A DNA stretch of 64,000 nt from Rhexocercosporidium sp. MPI-PUGE-AT-0058 (GCA_020746875.1 JAGTJL010000004.1:1550001-1614000), one strand, 5' to 3'. Counted from the stretch's first letter, positions 1 to 11,299 are shown. The notes: generated from the sequence alone by a model not told the origin. Made by a program: numbers and translations.

Positions 1-678
1 TCCCCGAGTCATTATTGTGGTTGAAAACACAATAGGCCCGCGATCCGGTATCTTAGCGCTGAGTTTCCGTTGAATCGCTTCTGAGACCCTCATTCTTGAA
101 GTTACATATCGCATTAAGTCACAGCTCTCTTCCGCAGCGGGTCTTCACATCGTTTTAGACATGATGACCATCTATTCCTCTTGCGTTTACGTAGTTCAAG
201 ATAAGCATATCGGCTGGTGGTTAAGCACTAGTGAGTTTATGTTCTTCGTCGTTGTGAGGACTAACTTACTGCTTTCTAGATTCCTAAAAAAGACGAAGAG
301 GGTCAGTAGCCAGCACGTGGCAACAAATCCATGGTTTTCAAATCTGATTTACAGTGTGTTATACCCCTCTCAAACCTGGGTCATTTCGTGCTCTTCATTA
401 TATCCGTACGCAGTTCTGTTTAAAGCAGTCATCTCAACTTCCAATGTCTGGTTTATGATCTTCAAGGATGAGGCTAGTGACTCGACTGGGCAGAACATAC
501 CTCTTAGTTGGAGGTCTAGAGTTTAGCATCTTCACCTTCCGAAGACTACATTTACGGAAGCAAGATCTTTTTTATTTCTTTTGAGTCTGAATTTACATTG
601 ATTTGGATGAGATACATTACTGTAGAGTGAATCTCCTCGTGGATACTATAGTTCTTTAGATGTTGAAAAATGCAACAC
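1..678. other. no gene recognised
   Basis: Open frames here are short and none reads like a protein family I know. The longest (161-526, +) has no convincing composition, splice sites or neighbour relation. The stretch lies just downstream of the 3' end of the broken Crh gene, so it may be decayed intergenic DNA. Confidence 0.5.
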
Positions 679-1801
679 TCATGGCCAGGAAATAAGGGAG
701 TAGCTTGCTCTCCAGCCCATGGTGACACCTTGGCTGGTCAGCACAGATGCTATGGTAGAGGTTGAGGATGATAGACCTGAACTCGACCAAGTATTGGCGT
801 TGTTTGAGGTAGAATTTCCAACGCTTGAGTTCGCACTATGGGGGGTGGTAGATATTGTGGATATTGTGGATATTGTGTTACCTACAGTAGCATTTCCACC
901 GACGATGATGGATATGTACGACCCAGTCTGATCTCCATACGTGTACTCGGAGCCTGAAGTGGTATAATCCTGGATCGTGAGATTATTCACATACATAGTG
1001 AAAGGAGCCTCTGTGAGATCGGTATATCCACCAGCCTATTCAACTGTTCCTTCAAATGAGTCTGCGCCCTCGCCAATCTACTTCCCCATCTTCACTCTCA
1101 TGGGCGTCTGAGGGAGGTTCTTGCCATCCAGGGCATCCGCGTAGAACAAAGTACGAAGAAGCTGGCTATCAACGTACCATTTGATGGAGTCGGATCTCTA
1201 GTCAACAGTGTAGATGTGCCAGATATCCAGAGGGCCGTTGCAGGGAGGGTTCGTTGCTCTATCGTAGATTGTAGTGTTGCCTTTACCAAAGTAATTCGTC
1301 TCGACAACTATTGAGTTTCCTCCTAACCATTCCTGTGCCTGTTAATTTTAGCCGGAGACACCTTTCAGATCAGACTCACCCAATCAATTTCATCTAAGTC
1401 GTCAGACTCCATCGAAACTGCTCACGACACCAGTTCCATTTGCTGCCCCTAGAATAACCTCGACCTTACCGAAAAAGATGTAGTCATTGGTGGCAGTCGT
1501 CTTAGCTAAGCCGTCTCATGTGATTGTGAATTCGGCACTATTTGTGCTGTAGGTCATTGTTGTTCCATCATCCGCTGTGAAATGAGAACTTTCTCCTGCA
1601 GTGAAGTCGATGGTGATTGTCTTTCCCAAGGGCTAGATCACTTGTGTAGGCTGTGAGACTGTCAGCTCTGTACGTAGAGGCTCATTAAGGCCTAGACTTA
1701 CTGTTGTTTGTCAATGGATTGCAGTCTGTGCACGTTTGGCCGAATGTGAGTGAGGATAAAGTCACGACGGTGGCTCCAGCCAATAAAGCTTGAGATCTCA
1801 T
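679..1801 (-). pseudogene. broken GH16 Crh-type chitin-glucan transglycosidase gene
   Basis: Read on the minus strand from the ATG at 1801: signal peptide (MRSQALLAGATVVTLSS), then the Crh start QTCTDCNPL, then recognisable blocks KTITIDFTAGESSHFT, YIFFGKVEV, the catalytic motif DEIDWEWLGG, VETNYFGKGNTTIYDR, SIKWYVD, LLRTL, and a Ser/Thr-rich tail. Crh enzymes are secreted, usually GPI-anchored GH16 proteins that link chitin to beta-glucan in the wall. The reading is interrupted. TAG stops stand at 1198-1200, 1078-1080 and 1036-1038 where the family has Trp. There are further stops near 1516-1518 and in the N-terminal part, and a frameshift before the ESDDLDEIDW block. Likely introns remain (GTGAGT to AACAG, about 1341-1380; GTAAGT near the N terminus). 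A TATATATA box lies about 30 bp upstream of the start (1830-1840). The catalytic residues are still present, so it died recently. Confident of family and of breakage. Confidence 0.85.
850..877. repeat. three copies of a 9-bp tandem unit inside the Crh tail
   Basis: The unit GATATTGTG is repeated three times. On the minus strand it encodes a repeated STI tripeptide in the Ser/Thr-rich C-terminal region, the part of Crh proteins that commonly varies in length. Confidence 0.7.
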
Positions 1802-3949
1802 ATTGATGAAGCGGAAAGTACGAGAAAAACTATATATAAGCCCAAAGAAATAACGAGTGTGTATGAAATTGAAGAAAGAGAAGGTGAAAAAATCGACATA
1901 GAAGACTCAAATTCGAGGTGCTTGTATCACAACTTCCAAGGAGGTGAGAGTACGATATTTAACAGGTCTGCAACGGGCGAGTCCTTTTGACCCCGTGTGT
2001 TCCCGGAGTGAAATTTCGCTCATCTAGTGTTTACTTCTGAGGAATAAGCATGTTGTGGAGCTGCTGCTACGCAGCTATAGGCAACTAACGACATTCTTAG
2101 TGCAGAGAACAACAAGCTTTCCAGGTAAGTAATCATCTCAAATATTAGTCGCAATTTCAGAAACCCACAATTGAATATATTAGTACCCATTAAAAGGCAA
2201 CTCATACTATACAGGTGTAATGCATCCTATTGATCAGATCTCCAAATATATTCAGCGGTGGGAGAGACGAAGTTCTGCGGGAGTGCAAGCGTCCACAAAT
2301 AGACAGTGGATCTGGCATGACGCAGCCCCTTGGCGCATTTGCTAGCCAATTCTACGAATGCGGCATAGTCTCGAATTCTCAGATATTCGAGATACCAGAA
2401 AAGGTGGGGCAGGAGAGTCTCCTTGCAAAATCATCTTCGCTGGCTGTAGTATGATTATTATGGTGTGGCAGTTAGGCTCTGTGCTTTTTAGCGTATGTTG
2501 AGGTGAGCCTCGCTTAAGGAATTCGCTTAAGAATGGAGGCGTTCTCTTTGTTTACATTCTTCATCATTTCCAGATTGCCGAGAATTTTTACTGAATTGTA
2601 CTCAGATGATTAGCAGAACAAGTCAGAATCACAGTTTAGCATCGTAAACTAACATTTGTCCAATATTGTAAAGTGTATTATAAGTACACATGTTACGTTA
2701 GTGCGTTCTTAATGTTATGGAGACAATAAGATGAATAAAGATAAAAGTCACGAAGATGCATAATTCCCACTTTTGATTATTATCTGTATGCTTACCTTCA
2801 CTAAAGTCCCCGACAGCAATTTTGTACCTTTCTTACAGTTGTCACCGCTATCGCCCAACAATTTTGTGAAGGGCGATAAGATCATATTCTTCCTCGGGTT
2901 TTTACTTTTACAATAGGGTTTGTTCTACTGTAGTACACATGACAGTTTATTCTTTGATCAATTGCATTTACTCCAATCCATGAAGGACTGGCAACCCAAA
3001 ATCCTCTACGGCTAGTAATACACCTCGAATTCTAGGTGCCACTAACCAGACGCCGATCATGAGGAAATAAGGTAATGTATCTCTTCCACTCGTAACGAAC
3101 CGTCCATCTTCTCCGTAAAAGTGGGGAATGGGAAACATGCCAGGTGCCTTCTGAGCCGATCTTGAATGTAAAACACTGGCCATCGATGGTGTTGAATCTT
3201 ACGGCGGGCTTTTCGCTGATATAGGTATCCGCTTGATACAAATCTCGAGTCAATGCTGACACCTAAAATCAATCAATTACTTGAAAGTTTTAAAACGGTA
3301 CAGGACATGAAGTACCTCGGAGAACTACAGATACTGTCCCGGCACTTCTGAGAATTCGCTGTATCCGACCTCGTCTATCTCAGCGCGACGACAAGAACTA
3401 ACCTTGGATGTAGCCTCTGTTGCAGCTGGTGATGACAGATGCTCCTTGTACTTGTCAAAGTCAGTGAGCATTGAATTGTAATCCAATTGAGAGATGTACA
3501 GTACATCCTTCTGCCCGCTCAGTGCGTATGACTCTATGATCCCCGGCGCAGTTAACGTAATAGCCTTGGCATTCTCCTGGATTCTCGAGCCGACCCACAA
3601 ATTAGATTATTTGAGCACATAGCGCAGAGAATTAGATCTAAGCAAAGGTCTTGATTCAGTCCATTCAGCACTAATATGAGACCTGGGTTACCCCAAAGGC
3701 AACTACGGACTTTGAGATAACTCTCGTAGCCCTCGAATATGTCCTCTTCCACTCACCCCTGTCTTCGGCCTGTCCCCAGTAAAGTATCTAACAATAATGT
3801 CTATAAATTCATATCCTGATGTAGGTTTGGTAGTGGTAGTATCAAGCACCAGTTACTGATGGATAGCTCGAGCGGTCGAATGTTGCCAGATCGCTAGAAG
3901 GCACGAAGTTTGCCGTTGCCATTGGTGGTGTCTGCATCAAAGGCATCCA
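1802..3949. other. relic-rich intergenic region, possible minus-strand gene fragments
   Basis: No intact gene. On the minus strand two open stretches look protein-like and could be exons of one decayed gene. One runs 3600-3325 (IQENAKAITLTAPGIIES, DVLYISQLDYNSMLTDFDKY). The other runs about 3260-3120 (DLYQADTYISEKPAVRFN, CFTFKIGSEGTWHVSHSP). They are separated by a possible intron (GTACTTCATG to GATTTTAG). After 3120 the reading changes frame. I do not recognise the family. About 2460-2960 is AT-rich and empty. Confidence 0.3.
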
Positions 3950-4439
3950 TCATGTTGACGTCGCTGAATCATCACGAACAGAGGTAGATACATCGTCACT
4001 CAGCTCGTCTTCCTCAACCTCTGGCCAAATTTCCGGAGGTTTGTCATTGGCTGGCTTGTTGACCTCCAGATCTGCGAGACTTTCTAGTGTTCTCTTGCGC
4101 AGATAGTCAGCGTCCTTGGGATCTGCCATGAGATCACAGACGGTCAAGGCCTGTTATAGGTAGTCCTTGGTATGGTACTAGTAACAGCAGCAATCGACAG
4201 CTGGAGGGTCTGGTACCTTGTATTTCTGGGGAGTTACGCCTTCTCAAGTAATTCGAGACATGCTGCACGACATGAAGGGCGGCGGTTCTTATCAGATAGC
4301 TTCCGCGCCTGTGCAAAGAATTAGATCATGGGATCGTCGCCGAGAACAGTGGCGGAGGTATGCGTACCTGGGCATACGTAGCATGATAGTGTTGCGCTCT
4401 CATACTGCAAGTGTAATTTACACCTTCGTTCTCATCATG
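3950..4439 (-). pseudogene. decayed small gene of unknown family, relative of the 7129-7745 gene
   Basis: Three minus-strand blocks can be read. Block 1 (4439-4368) contains NEGVNYTCSMRAQHYHATYA and ends at a GTACGC donor. Block 2 (4308-4217) contains ARKLSDKNRRPSCRAA then CLELLEKA, followed by a TAA at 4234-4236, probably from CAA. Block 3 (4150-3950) contains LTVCDLMADPKDADYLRKR, LESLADLEVNKP and an acidic tail ending in TGA. Introns are visible at 4309-4367 (acceptor TTTGCACAG) and 4151-4216, but the phases of the second no longer match, so the frame is broken. The pattern A-R-x-x-x-D-x-K-R...C-R...E-L-L...L-P-x-x-T-R, then a DP-rich helix and an acidic end, is shared with the intact gene at 7129-7745. 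Function unknown. Confidence 0.5.
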
Positions 4440-6188
4440 CTAGATTATATACTTTAGCGATTGTTCGATTGGATTATGTTCTAATCAAAATATAGCACAT
4501 GTTTCGGGACGTGAATGATGAACCACTGAGAAGTTTGAGGGAAGGCTGAGAACATACAGAGTCGCCAAATAGCTTTGTTTCGTCGCCGAAATGACTACCA
4601 CCAGCATTTTCAGTACCTCCCTTCACCAGGTGCATCTTTTAGTCCTTCGCTGATTGCGTCTCCTTGTTGAATGCCTGGTGCGTCGCCGTGTACATTTTCC
4701 GCCGTGTCCACCAGAATATCTCCTACCATACTCTATGGAGAAAATCAAGGGGATGACTCTAGTGGAATAGCCGTTTAATTGCCCTTCTTTCTGGCAGTAC
4801 TTCCAAGGTTGTCGCCAGAGCGCTTGGCCTTCCCCCCTCGAGTTGGTGCGTGTGGGTGATCAGTCGAAATCCTCCGGAACCCTCTGTCGCCGCCATTATA
4901 CTCTGGTGAGAGTGACATCGTGCGATGAAGGTTGGAAAGGCTGTGATGGTACAAGAGCGAGGTGGATGAGTCTATATCTCAATAGTCTTCGAGATTGTTG
5001 TGAGGAAGGAGGTCCTACAGTATGCAAGGTGGGTCAAGGTCGCCTCGGTGCTAGCGCTTCCTGAGATCAGACAGCTTGATTATTGACCTAGATCTATCTA
5101 CCTCCGCCATAGGTTATCCTCTACTGTCCTTAAGTCGAACTTCTGAAGTAGAGTGAAGTGAGAGGGTCGGTCGGAGTTATGTACCGCAGAAACGTGACTT
5201 CAGCCCAATTCGAACTCCATGTCATCTGCCCGAAGAACACAAGAGATGCTCTTGAGTCGCGCCACAGAGACTGGTATAGAGACTTCTTCTAGGTACGGTA
5301 CGGTCATGTTCGCCCCAAACTAAACTGACATCACATCGCGACCTCAACGCAAAGCCAGTGTGACTTCGACAAATTTGCCAATGGAAAATCCGCGACGTTG
5401 CTTACTTCGCCACTAACCACATCAAACGCATGATGGACTAGACGGACGCGATGCCTATTAGCGCATTACTGGCAGATATTCTATTGCGGAAAGACATCAA
5501 CAAAAAAGTCCCTGAGTATCACTGATCGGTGGCTGGATTTTCGTCCAGGAACTTTGAAACGAAAGACGAAGAAAGCAAAAAACTCCTTTGACACATTGGG
5601 TCTTTTAGCTTTTGAATGAAGGAGAAGAGAGAGGCAGACCGTAGCTTGAATGTAGTATCCCTTCACTAAGCACCACGTTGTGCGTGACCGAGTACAGGCT
5701 GCAGAAGCGCATGTAAACATCACATCACTTCCAAAAGTCAAATCCATTCCTGAAATTGAGGAGCTATAGAGAACACTCTCCGGTGCTCAGCTAGATGAGG
5801 AGCAAAGACTTGAGTTTGTATACCGAAGTCGTCGAAAGTAACTCGGGTGAATGTGTATGCGGGATGATTGATTGTTGCTAAGAGAATCAATCTTGAAGCA
5901 GCCGTCAAGCTGCCTCCCCCAGCCCCAACAGCCAAGCCATAAGCCACAGGTCCGAACAAACACTCCAACCATCCCACGTGACAGTGCAAACATGTCAAAC
6001 ATCATAGCATTAGCGCCACGCTAGGTAGCCGACCAGAGTATATATTTTCGCCCTCCTGCCCACCCTCCTTCCTCCTTTCTTTTCTCTTCAGCTCTCTTTG
6101 CCTATTGGCTTAGATCAAGTGTAGTGTGAGTACTACTATTCTTATTCCTATGAACATCGCTAATCTTACCTGCCCAGATCTGTTCTTT
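4440..6188. other. no gene recognised
   Basis: No frame gives a family I recognise. Minus-strand 5998-5738 is open and partly protein-like, but it lacks clear splice sites or homologous motifs. A pyrimidine-rich stretch at about 6050-6100 could be part of a promoter. I see no repeats. Confidence 0.4.
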
Positions 6189-6650
6189 TCAGTTTAATCT
6201 CTGAAACGGTGTGACAACACCGACTTTGATTATTCTTATTTTTTGCCCTGGAAATTGACCTCCTGGCTTGCCAGTGTCCTTTTCTACTGTGTCACGAGTC
6301 TTACACTGCCTCTCGTTGATGCGAATCCCCTTCATTGCAAATTCTGGCTTGCCCAGGATTGTGAAGAAGGCCAGCTCCTGTTTGTTGTTGGGGTGGTCTC
6401 TGCCCGTTGAAATCTCTGTCGCCATGAATTTATCCGCAGCTGCCTTGCTGGATTCGCCTGGAGCTAGCACTGTTCGTACGATGCGCTCGAACGAAGGCAC
6501 GTTGCCACTGTTATACCGGCAACAAGATCGACAGAGTTGGCTGGATGTCGCATTCCTAGCTAAGCCTGCCCCGATCAAATAGGGTGTCTGACCGAAGCTC
6601 CCCAACGATGATGACAGGATACTAGGACAAGGAAGGCGAGGAGGAGTCAA
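6189..6650 (-). CDS. hypothetical protein, weakly supported
   Basis: A 153-codon minus-strand frame. The second half reads like a soluble charged protein (SFERIVRTVLAPGESSKAA, ELAFFTILGKPEFAMKG, GGQFPGQKIRIIKVG). The first 45 residues look less like coding sequence, so a downstream Met or an upstream exon is possible. I do not recognise a domain, see no signal peptide or membrane segment, and cannot tell an intact gene from a relic in this decayed neighbourhood. Confidence 0.3.
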   Translation of the reverse strand: MTPPRLPCPSILSSSLGSFGQTPYLIGAGLARNATSSQLCRSCCRYNSGNVPSFERIVRTVLAPGESSKAAADKFMATEISTGRDHPNNKQELAFFTILGKPEFAMKGIRINERQCKTRDTVEKDTGKPGGQFPGQKIRIIKVGVVTPFQRLN

Positions 6651-7128
6651 AAAAAAGATGGACAGAATGGAAGACGAATGATCCTATCGCTGCAGGCCAT
6701 CGATCTCGTAATTGCCACGCAGGTGGAAGGAATAGGAACTCTAGAGCCGCCCCGCTGTGGAAGCGCTGTTTCGCTTCGATTGTTTTGATCGGATACAAGC
6801 TCTGGCGCGCCCAACCCTCTTAGCAGCAGTGGTGGACAGGTTTCGAATATGCATATATCTGCAATCTCTGCATATGGGAAGTCATCGATGTAGCTGGGCA
6901 ATGTTTGATCCTTCCTGAATTATTCCTCACCAGTCTCGAAACTCCGTGGACGGGGAGTGATGAACAGCACCGTTCGAGTGTTTGTTCTCCGAAGTCCGAA
7001 CTGCCTGCCTGCCTCCAGTAAACCCGTAAACGCCCAATTATGAGAACGCTGAACTGGCAAACAACCTCTCCTCCATCCTTCGAGCGTCCTCAACATCTCT
7101 CTCAAAAAAAAAGACATAATCCAGCATC

Positions 7129-7745
7129 ATGGTAGAATCAGACGATAGCTATGACGTCTTTGAAGACTGCGTCGAAAAACTAGCTGAAAACTCCGCCAGC
7201 ATCTCCAAAGATGATCAGCCTGAACCTCATCCACCAACTCCAGCCAAAGCAAACAGCGACACCACAGGAGCTTCTGCCAGTCCGCAGACCCGCGAGCAAC
7301 AGATCCACGAGAAATTCCAAGCCGTACGCAAGATCCCCTAAACACACCCCAAATCTAAGCCAATACTCACGAACCCCTCTAGGCACGTGCAGAATACGAT
7401 AACAAACGCTACGTAGCATGCAGAGAAAAGTCTATGGAGCTCCTCCGACAACGACATCTTCCACCCATCACACGCTGCGTAACACTCCAACTCTTCGCCT
7501 CATGCTCCTACTACTATGGAGCAAAGCACGCTTTAGAACAAGCTCTTATCATTGCTAACGAGGTTTGCACTCCACGCTTGGGTTTTGGAAGGGAGGTTTC
7601 TGACGTGATTTAGCTGGGAGATTTGGACCCAGATCAGGTGTTACGGAGGGATGTGGAGCGTTTGTTGGAGGAGCTTGAGGAGTATCGTCCAGAGGATAGT
7701 GCGAAGCGTCAGTATATTGAGGAGCTTGAGTATGATGATCATTGA
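7129..7745 (+). CDS. small acidic protein of unknown function (168 aa)
   Basis: Three exons: 7129-7323, 7383-7562, 7614-7745. Introns are GTACGC to CTCTAG and GTTTGC to ATTTAG, and the sum is exactly 169 codons. The first 65 residues are acidic and low-complexity (start MVESDDSYDVFEDCVEKL). Exon 2 is helical and may form helix pairs (ARAEYDNKRYVACREKSMEL, LLRQRHLPPITRC, YYYGAKHALEQALIIANE). Exon 3 is a charged helix (LGDLDPDQVLRRDVERLLEE) ending EELEYDDH. Exon 2 somewhat resembles a TPR-like pair of helices, but I would not assign a function. The decayed gene at 3950-4439 shares its pattern, which suggests a small lineage-restricted family. Intact splice sites and frame argue that this copy is functional. 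Confidence 0.6.
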
Positions 7746-8458
7746 GAGGCGGGGAGATACGGGAAGCTTGAGGTCATGAAGTGGCGTTGCTGTGGGGAAG
7801 AAGGGTGATGGGTGACTGGGCGAGAGGATTTGCAGTGGACCTATCTACTTGTGCTACATCACATTTCCTAGGGCTGGAGGACGAGAGCGGTACTTTCCTC
7901 AACATGAACGGCATTCTTGCTTCGTGACAACGATGTGGAATTCCAAACGCTGCCCAAGCTTCTCTACCAGACTACGTCTCAGCACCAAGAGCATACTAAC
8001 AAAAAGAGTATTTTCACGAGATCATCAGCAGATCCGGCGCAGCAGAACTTTGAGTTTAGGAAACCAGATGTACAGAGGACTCTTCCATCTGCCAGCCACG
8101 ACTTAAACCAGCACAGAACTCTAGGTTCGATTATCTGCCATACCTCAGTACCGCGACCTTTCTACGCAGTATTTGCTGGCAGGGGTGAGAACCACTGGGA
8201 TGACCTACGTAAAGCCCACGTCTCTGATGGGCGAAGCACACTGGTTGAACTCTCCTTTAGGTCAACGAAAGCAAAAGCTGCCGACTGTGAAGGTCGTATT
8301 TCATGAATGTTTTGGGGAGGTTAGCTTGTGCCTGCCATACATTATCTACTCTAGGTGTCTGGCTATTCCTTGACTCTCACGTGCTACCTTCGCTATTCAC
8401 ATCCTTGGAAGCCCACGAGCACCATCCCACTGCATACCAACTTGCTCCCTGAAATCAA
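7746..8458. other. no gene recognised
   Basis: Overlapping short plus-strand frames (7849-8106, 7917-8306) have no recognisable motifs. The stretch separates the small acidic gene from the protease relic. Confidence 0.4.
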
Positions 8459-9256
8459 TCACAGTATTACGAGCCTGATCCCAAAATAGATAATCGCCAG
8501 ATACTTCTCCGTATTCGCCCGACAGTGCGCTTCCAGCTGCCTCTTGTTCATCCCATTGTATGCCTTCCTAGCATAATACCTAGCCCTCGCAGTAGGCGGA
8601 AGACAATCCATTCTCCTCTGCGTAACTTTCCTAAACGGCGGAACACCATTAACAGTCCTCGATTGACGACTTGGTGCTCTATTAACGAATGGGTAGCTGT
8701 AGTCCCCATCCGCATCCAACCTCCCGTACCAGATTTCCGAACACATGCGTTCACGTTAAATCCAGCGCAGTTCAGGTTATATCCTAGGGCGAGCTGAAGC
8801 TTGTTCGCTCCGTTAAAAATATACCGCAGTCTGTACTGCTAGGAGCTTATTTTGTCGATCCGTCAAAACGCATGCGCCAGTCTCGAGGGTCGAAATCTCG
8901 TCCCAGGAATGTGGCTATTAGTCTATAGAAATGTCCCATGATCTCATGTTCAGAGGGTCACAGGCCTGAGTCTAGGTAGTCGATTGCTCTTGCTGGTATA
9001 CGAGATCAGTATTGGGGGAAGTGCTTGAGGAGAGGGAAGATGCTGAGCGGAACGAATGACTGGATGTATCCTGAGGATATATAACTATTGAAGCAGAATG
9101 ACTGCGGCCTGCATTGGGATTAGGAGCTTGCCGAGCCAGGCTAAATGGACAGAATATATACTTTGTCTGTGCGAATGTTTCTGGAGTGAGTCCATGTGCA
9201 GCGAAGGTCGCAGGAGCTTGAGTATACCCTTGGAGGTAAGTCAGTCTTTGTCTCAT
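8459..9256 (-). pseudogene. dead Ulp1/C48-type SUMO-protease-like gene
   Basis: Minus-strand blocks appear in the order expected of a C48 cysteine protease. First is TKYIFCPFSLARQAPN. Then HSASIVIYPQD, matching the catalytic His motif HWxLxVI with the Trp lost. Then IDYLDSGL, the catalytic Asp motif, followed by a TGA at 8958-8960. Then HFYRLIATFLGRDFDPRDW, DGSTK with a TAA at 8847-8849 where the oxyanion-hole Gln belongs, and APSSTDCGIFLTER with the catalytic Cys. A helical tail (NGANKLQLALGYN, NKRQLEAHCRANTEKYLAII) follows in shifted frames. At least two frameshifts and two stops of the CGA-to-TGA and CAA-to-TAA kind make it non-functional. The family removes SUMO or related modifiers; many fungi also carry expanded, sometimes transposon-borne Ulp1-like copies, which could explain this relic. 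The motif order is the main evidence. Confidence 0.7.
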
Positions 9257-10769
9257 CAGAAAACTGTTACAAAGTTTTGCAAAGCTTTGGACATGTACTC
9301 ACATTGCAGAGCAGTCAAACCATCGGCCCATGGATGAACTGGGAGTACTACCGATTGGAGATTGCTGCGGAAGCTCATGGAGATGACTATTCGCATCTAG
9401 CAAGTGAGGGTTTGTCACACTTAGAGGGTATACTGATGGAACTGGTAAATACTATATAACAAGAGTCAGTATTTCCCAGGCCCTTTGGGCATTCTACGCA
9501 CGAGGGGTATATCTTCCAACAGATTGGCGAAAGCTTGCACGCCGCGGTAGATAAATATTGACTTACTCTCGGAACAGTTCCGAGGAGGCGACAAGGAGGA
9601 ACACTCAATTGATTTCCATGCTCACAAACCATTCGACAATGGAATTATTAGCGGTATATGAGTACCGTTCAATTTACCAGGCGCTCCATCGGAACGTGGT
9701 TGGAACGGTCCCACGACAAATGCTATTAGGACAAAAGGCTTGGGATAGAAACTCGTAGGCGCAGGGGGTCTGTAGCTGGCTAGTACCTACCACCCATTGT
9801 AGCCCTCTCCCAGGGAAGTGCTAGTTGGCTAGATGTCTTGCTGCTACGGCGGGGGCTCGAGGTTGCTTCTGCTGCTGCATCGGCAGCTCTTTGAGCGGCT
9901 GTGACCATGATTACTGTAACAAGTGTGGAAATTTGAAACTGTATCTTCTCTTTCTTTGCAGTGCCAGATCATGAAGCATAGAAGGAAGTAGTATCAAGAA
10001 AAGCTTGATACACTAACTGTATGAGCTGCACGTCTTACACTTGAGCATTGAAGTATAATTGACATAATAACAATGAAACTGGATGGGCCATCTCGCAGCT
10101 CTCGGGCTGTGAAAACAAGAGAGCGTATCCACCTTACGCAAACACAAAGGCAACACCAAAAAAATTTCTTCAAATCCCTACATTGCTTTGTACTTCTGCC
10201 GGCACGCGGTAGTAAAGGTAGATGAGTACCTAGGCACTTGTGGATGTAGTACCTGGCCTGGCGGGACAAGGAGGTGTGGTGCTAACAGACAGAAGAGCTG
10301 AATGGATGGATGCCTTAAAAATGAGACATGAAGCCTGCCGAGGAGTAAATATGGAGAAAACTCCTTTCGATCTTCAAGCGTCGATAGCAAAATACAGTCG
10401 GGAGTAATGTCGTCTGCTGTTCGAGTGACTTGGTTGGCTGGTTGGCTTACCCCAGATTCATCCGCATCTGGCTAGCCCTGATTTTGGGCCGAGGTCCTTT
10501 CACATGCAGCAGACCTGGGCGGGCTGGGGAAGGAAATGGAGACGGACTGGATGGAGGAAATGGAGACGGACTGGATGGAGATCCGGAGAAGCACGAGCAC
10601 GAGCACGAGCAAGTAACAGCTCAATACTACCTACCTTTCCTGCTTCGTCCATTAAATCACACCGCAAGTCTTTACTCCTCGACCCATCCTATATATTGTT
10701 TCTCAACAGCCACAAAACACCATTGCAAACCACTCTCACTACCCTCCACAGACACCCAAACTATCCATC
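9257..10769. other. intergenic, including the promoter of the SCP2-like gene
   Basis: No gene recognised. The minus-strand N-terminal part of the protease relic may extend to about 9430. A TATATATT element lies at about 10689-10696, about 80 bp upstream of the SCP2-like start, and CT/CA-rich DNA follows it. A 24-bp tandem duplication (10532-10579) lies in the same promoter region. Confidence 0.45.
10532..10579. repeat. two tandem copies of a 24-bp purine-rich unit
   Basis: The unit starts GGAAATGGAGACGGACTGG and is repeated perfectly twice, about 200 bp upstream of the SCP2-like start codon. It looks like a recent local duplication. Confidence 0.7.
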
Positions 10770-11299
10770 ATGTCTCTCAAGAACGGCAAGTTTTTGGTCG
10801 TCTGCACATTCAGTCCAACTGCTAATACTTCATAGACGCATTCCCTTCCTCCGAGGCATTCGACGCGATCAACGAGTCTCTTCAATCATCCGACGCTGAT
10901 CGCAAGGATGCCATCAAGCAAGCAAATGCCGTGTTCGCCTTCACGTTGAAGAACAAAGCCGGAGAGACAGAAAGCTGGCACATCGATCTCAAGAACAAGG
11001 GCGCAGTTGGAAAGGGACTTGGAGAGAAGCCAACAGGTACATGACACTTCAAGCCAGCACACATACCAGCGCAAGGAGGGGGAGATTCCTGTGTTGAACG
11101 CTCTGGAGCACAATGGCTAATACATACTTGCACAGTAACCCTCTCTCTCGCAGAAGAGGAATTCGGCAAGTTGGTAACTGGAAAGGCAAATGCACAAAGG
11201 TTGTTCATGTCAGGAAAGCTGAAGGTCAAGGGAGATGTCATGAAGGCGACAAAGATGGAACCTATCCTCAAGAAGGCCCAGTCCAAGGCGAAGCTGTAA
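10770..11299 (+). CDS. SCP2-domain sterol/lipid carrier protein, peroxisomal (126 aa)
   Basis: Exons 10770-10785, 10836-11036 and 11136-11299 give 127 codons including the stop. The whole protein is one SCP2 domain (DAFPSSEAFDAINESLQ, FAFTLKNKAGETESWHID, LAEEEFGKLVTGKANAQ, RLFMSGKLKVKGDVMKATK) ending in AKL, a canonical-type PTS1 peroxisome signal. Length and ending match fungal Pox18-type single-domain carriers. Role, from family knowledge: binding acyl-CoA or sterols in the peroxisome matrix in support of beta-oxidation. Intron 1 (10786-10835) starts GCAAGT and ends ATAG, a GC-AG intron with a GCTAATAC branch site; only this donor restores the conserved frame. Intron 2 is ordinary GTACAT to CACAG. 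Confidence 0.93.

Noticed and set aside
161..526. 121-codon plus-strand frame
   Set aside because: No motif, no splice support and composition like non-coding DNA.
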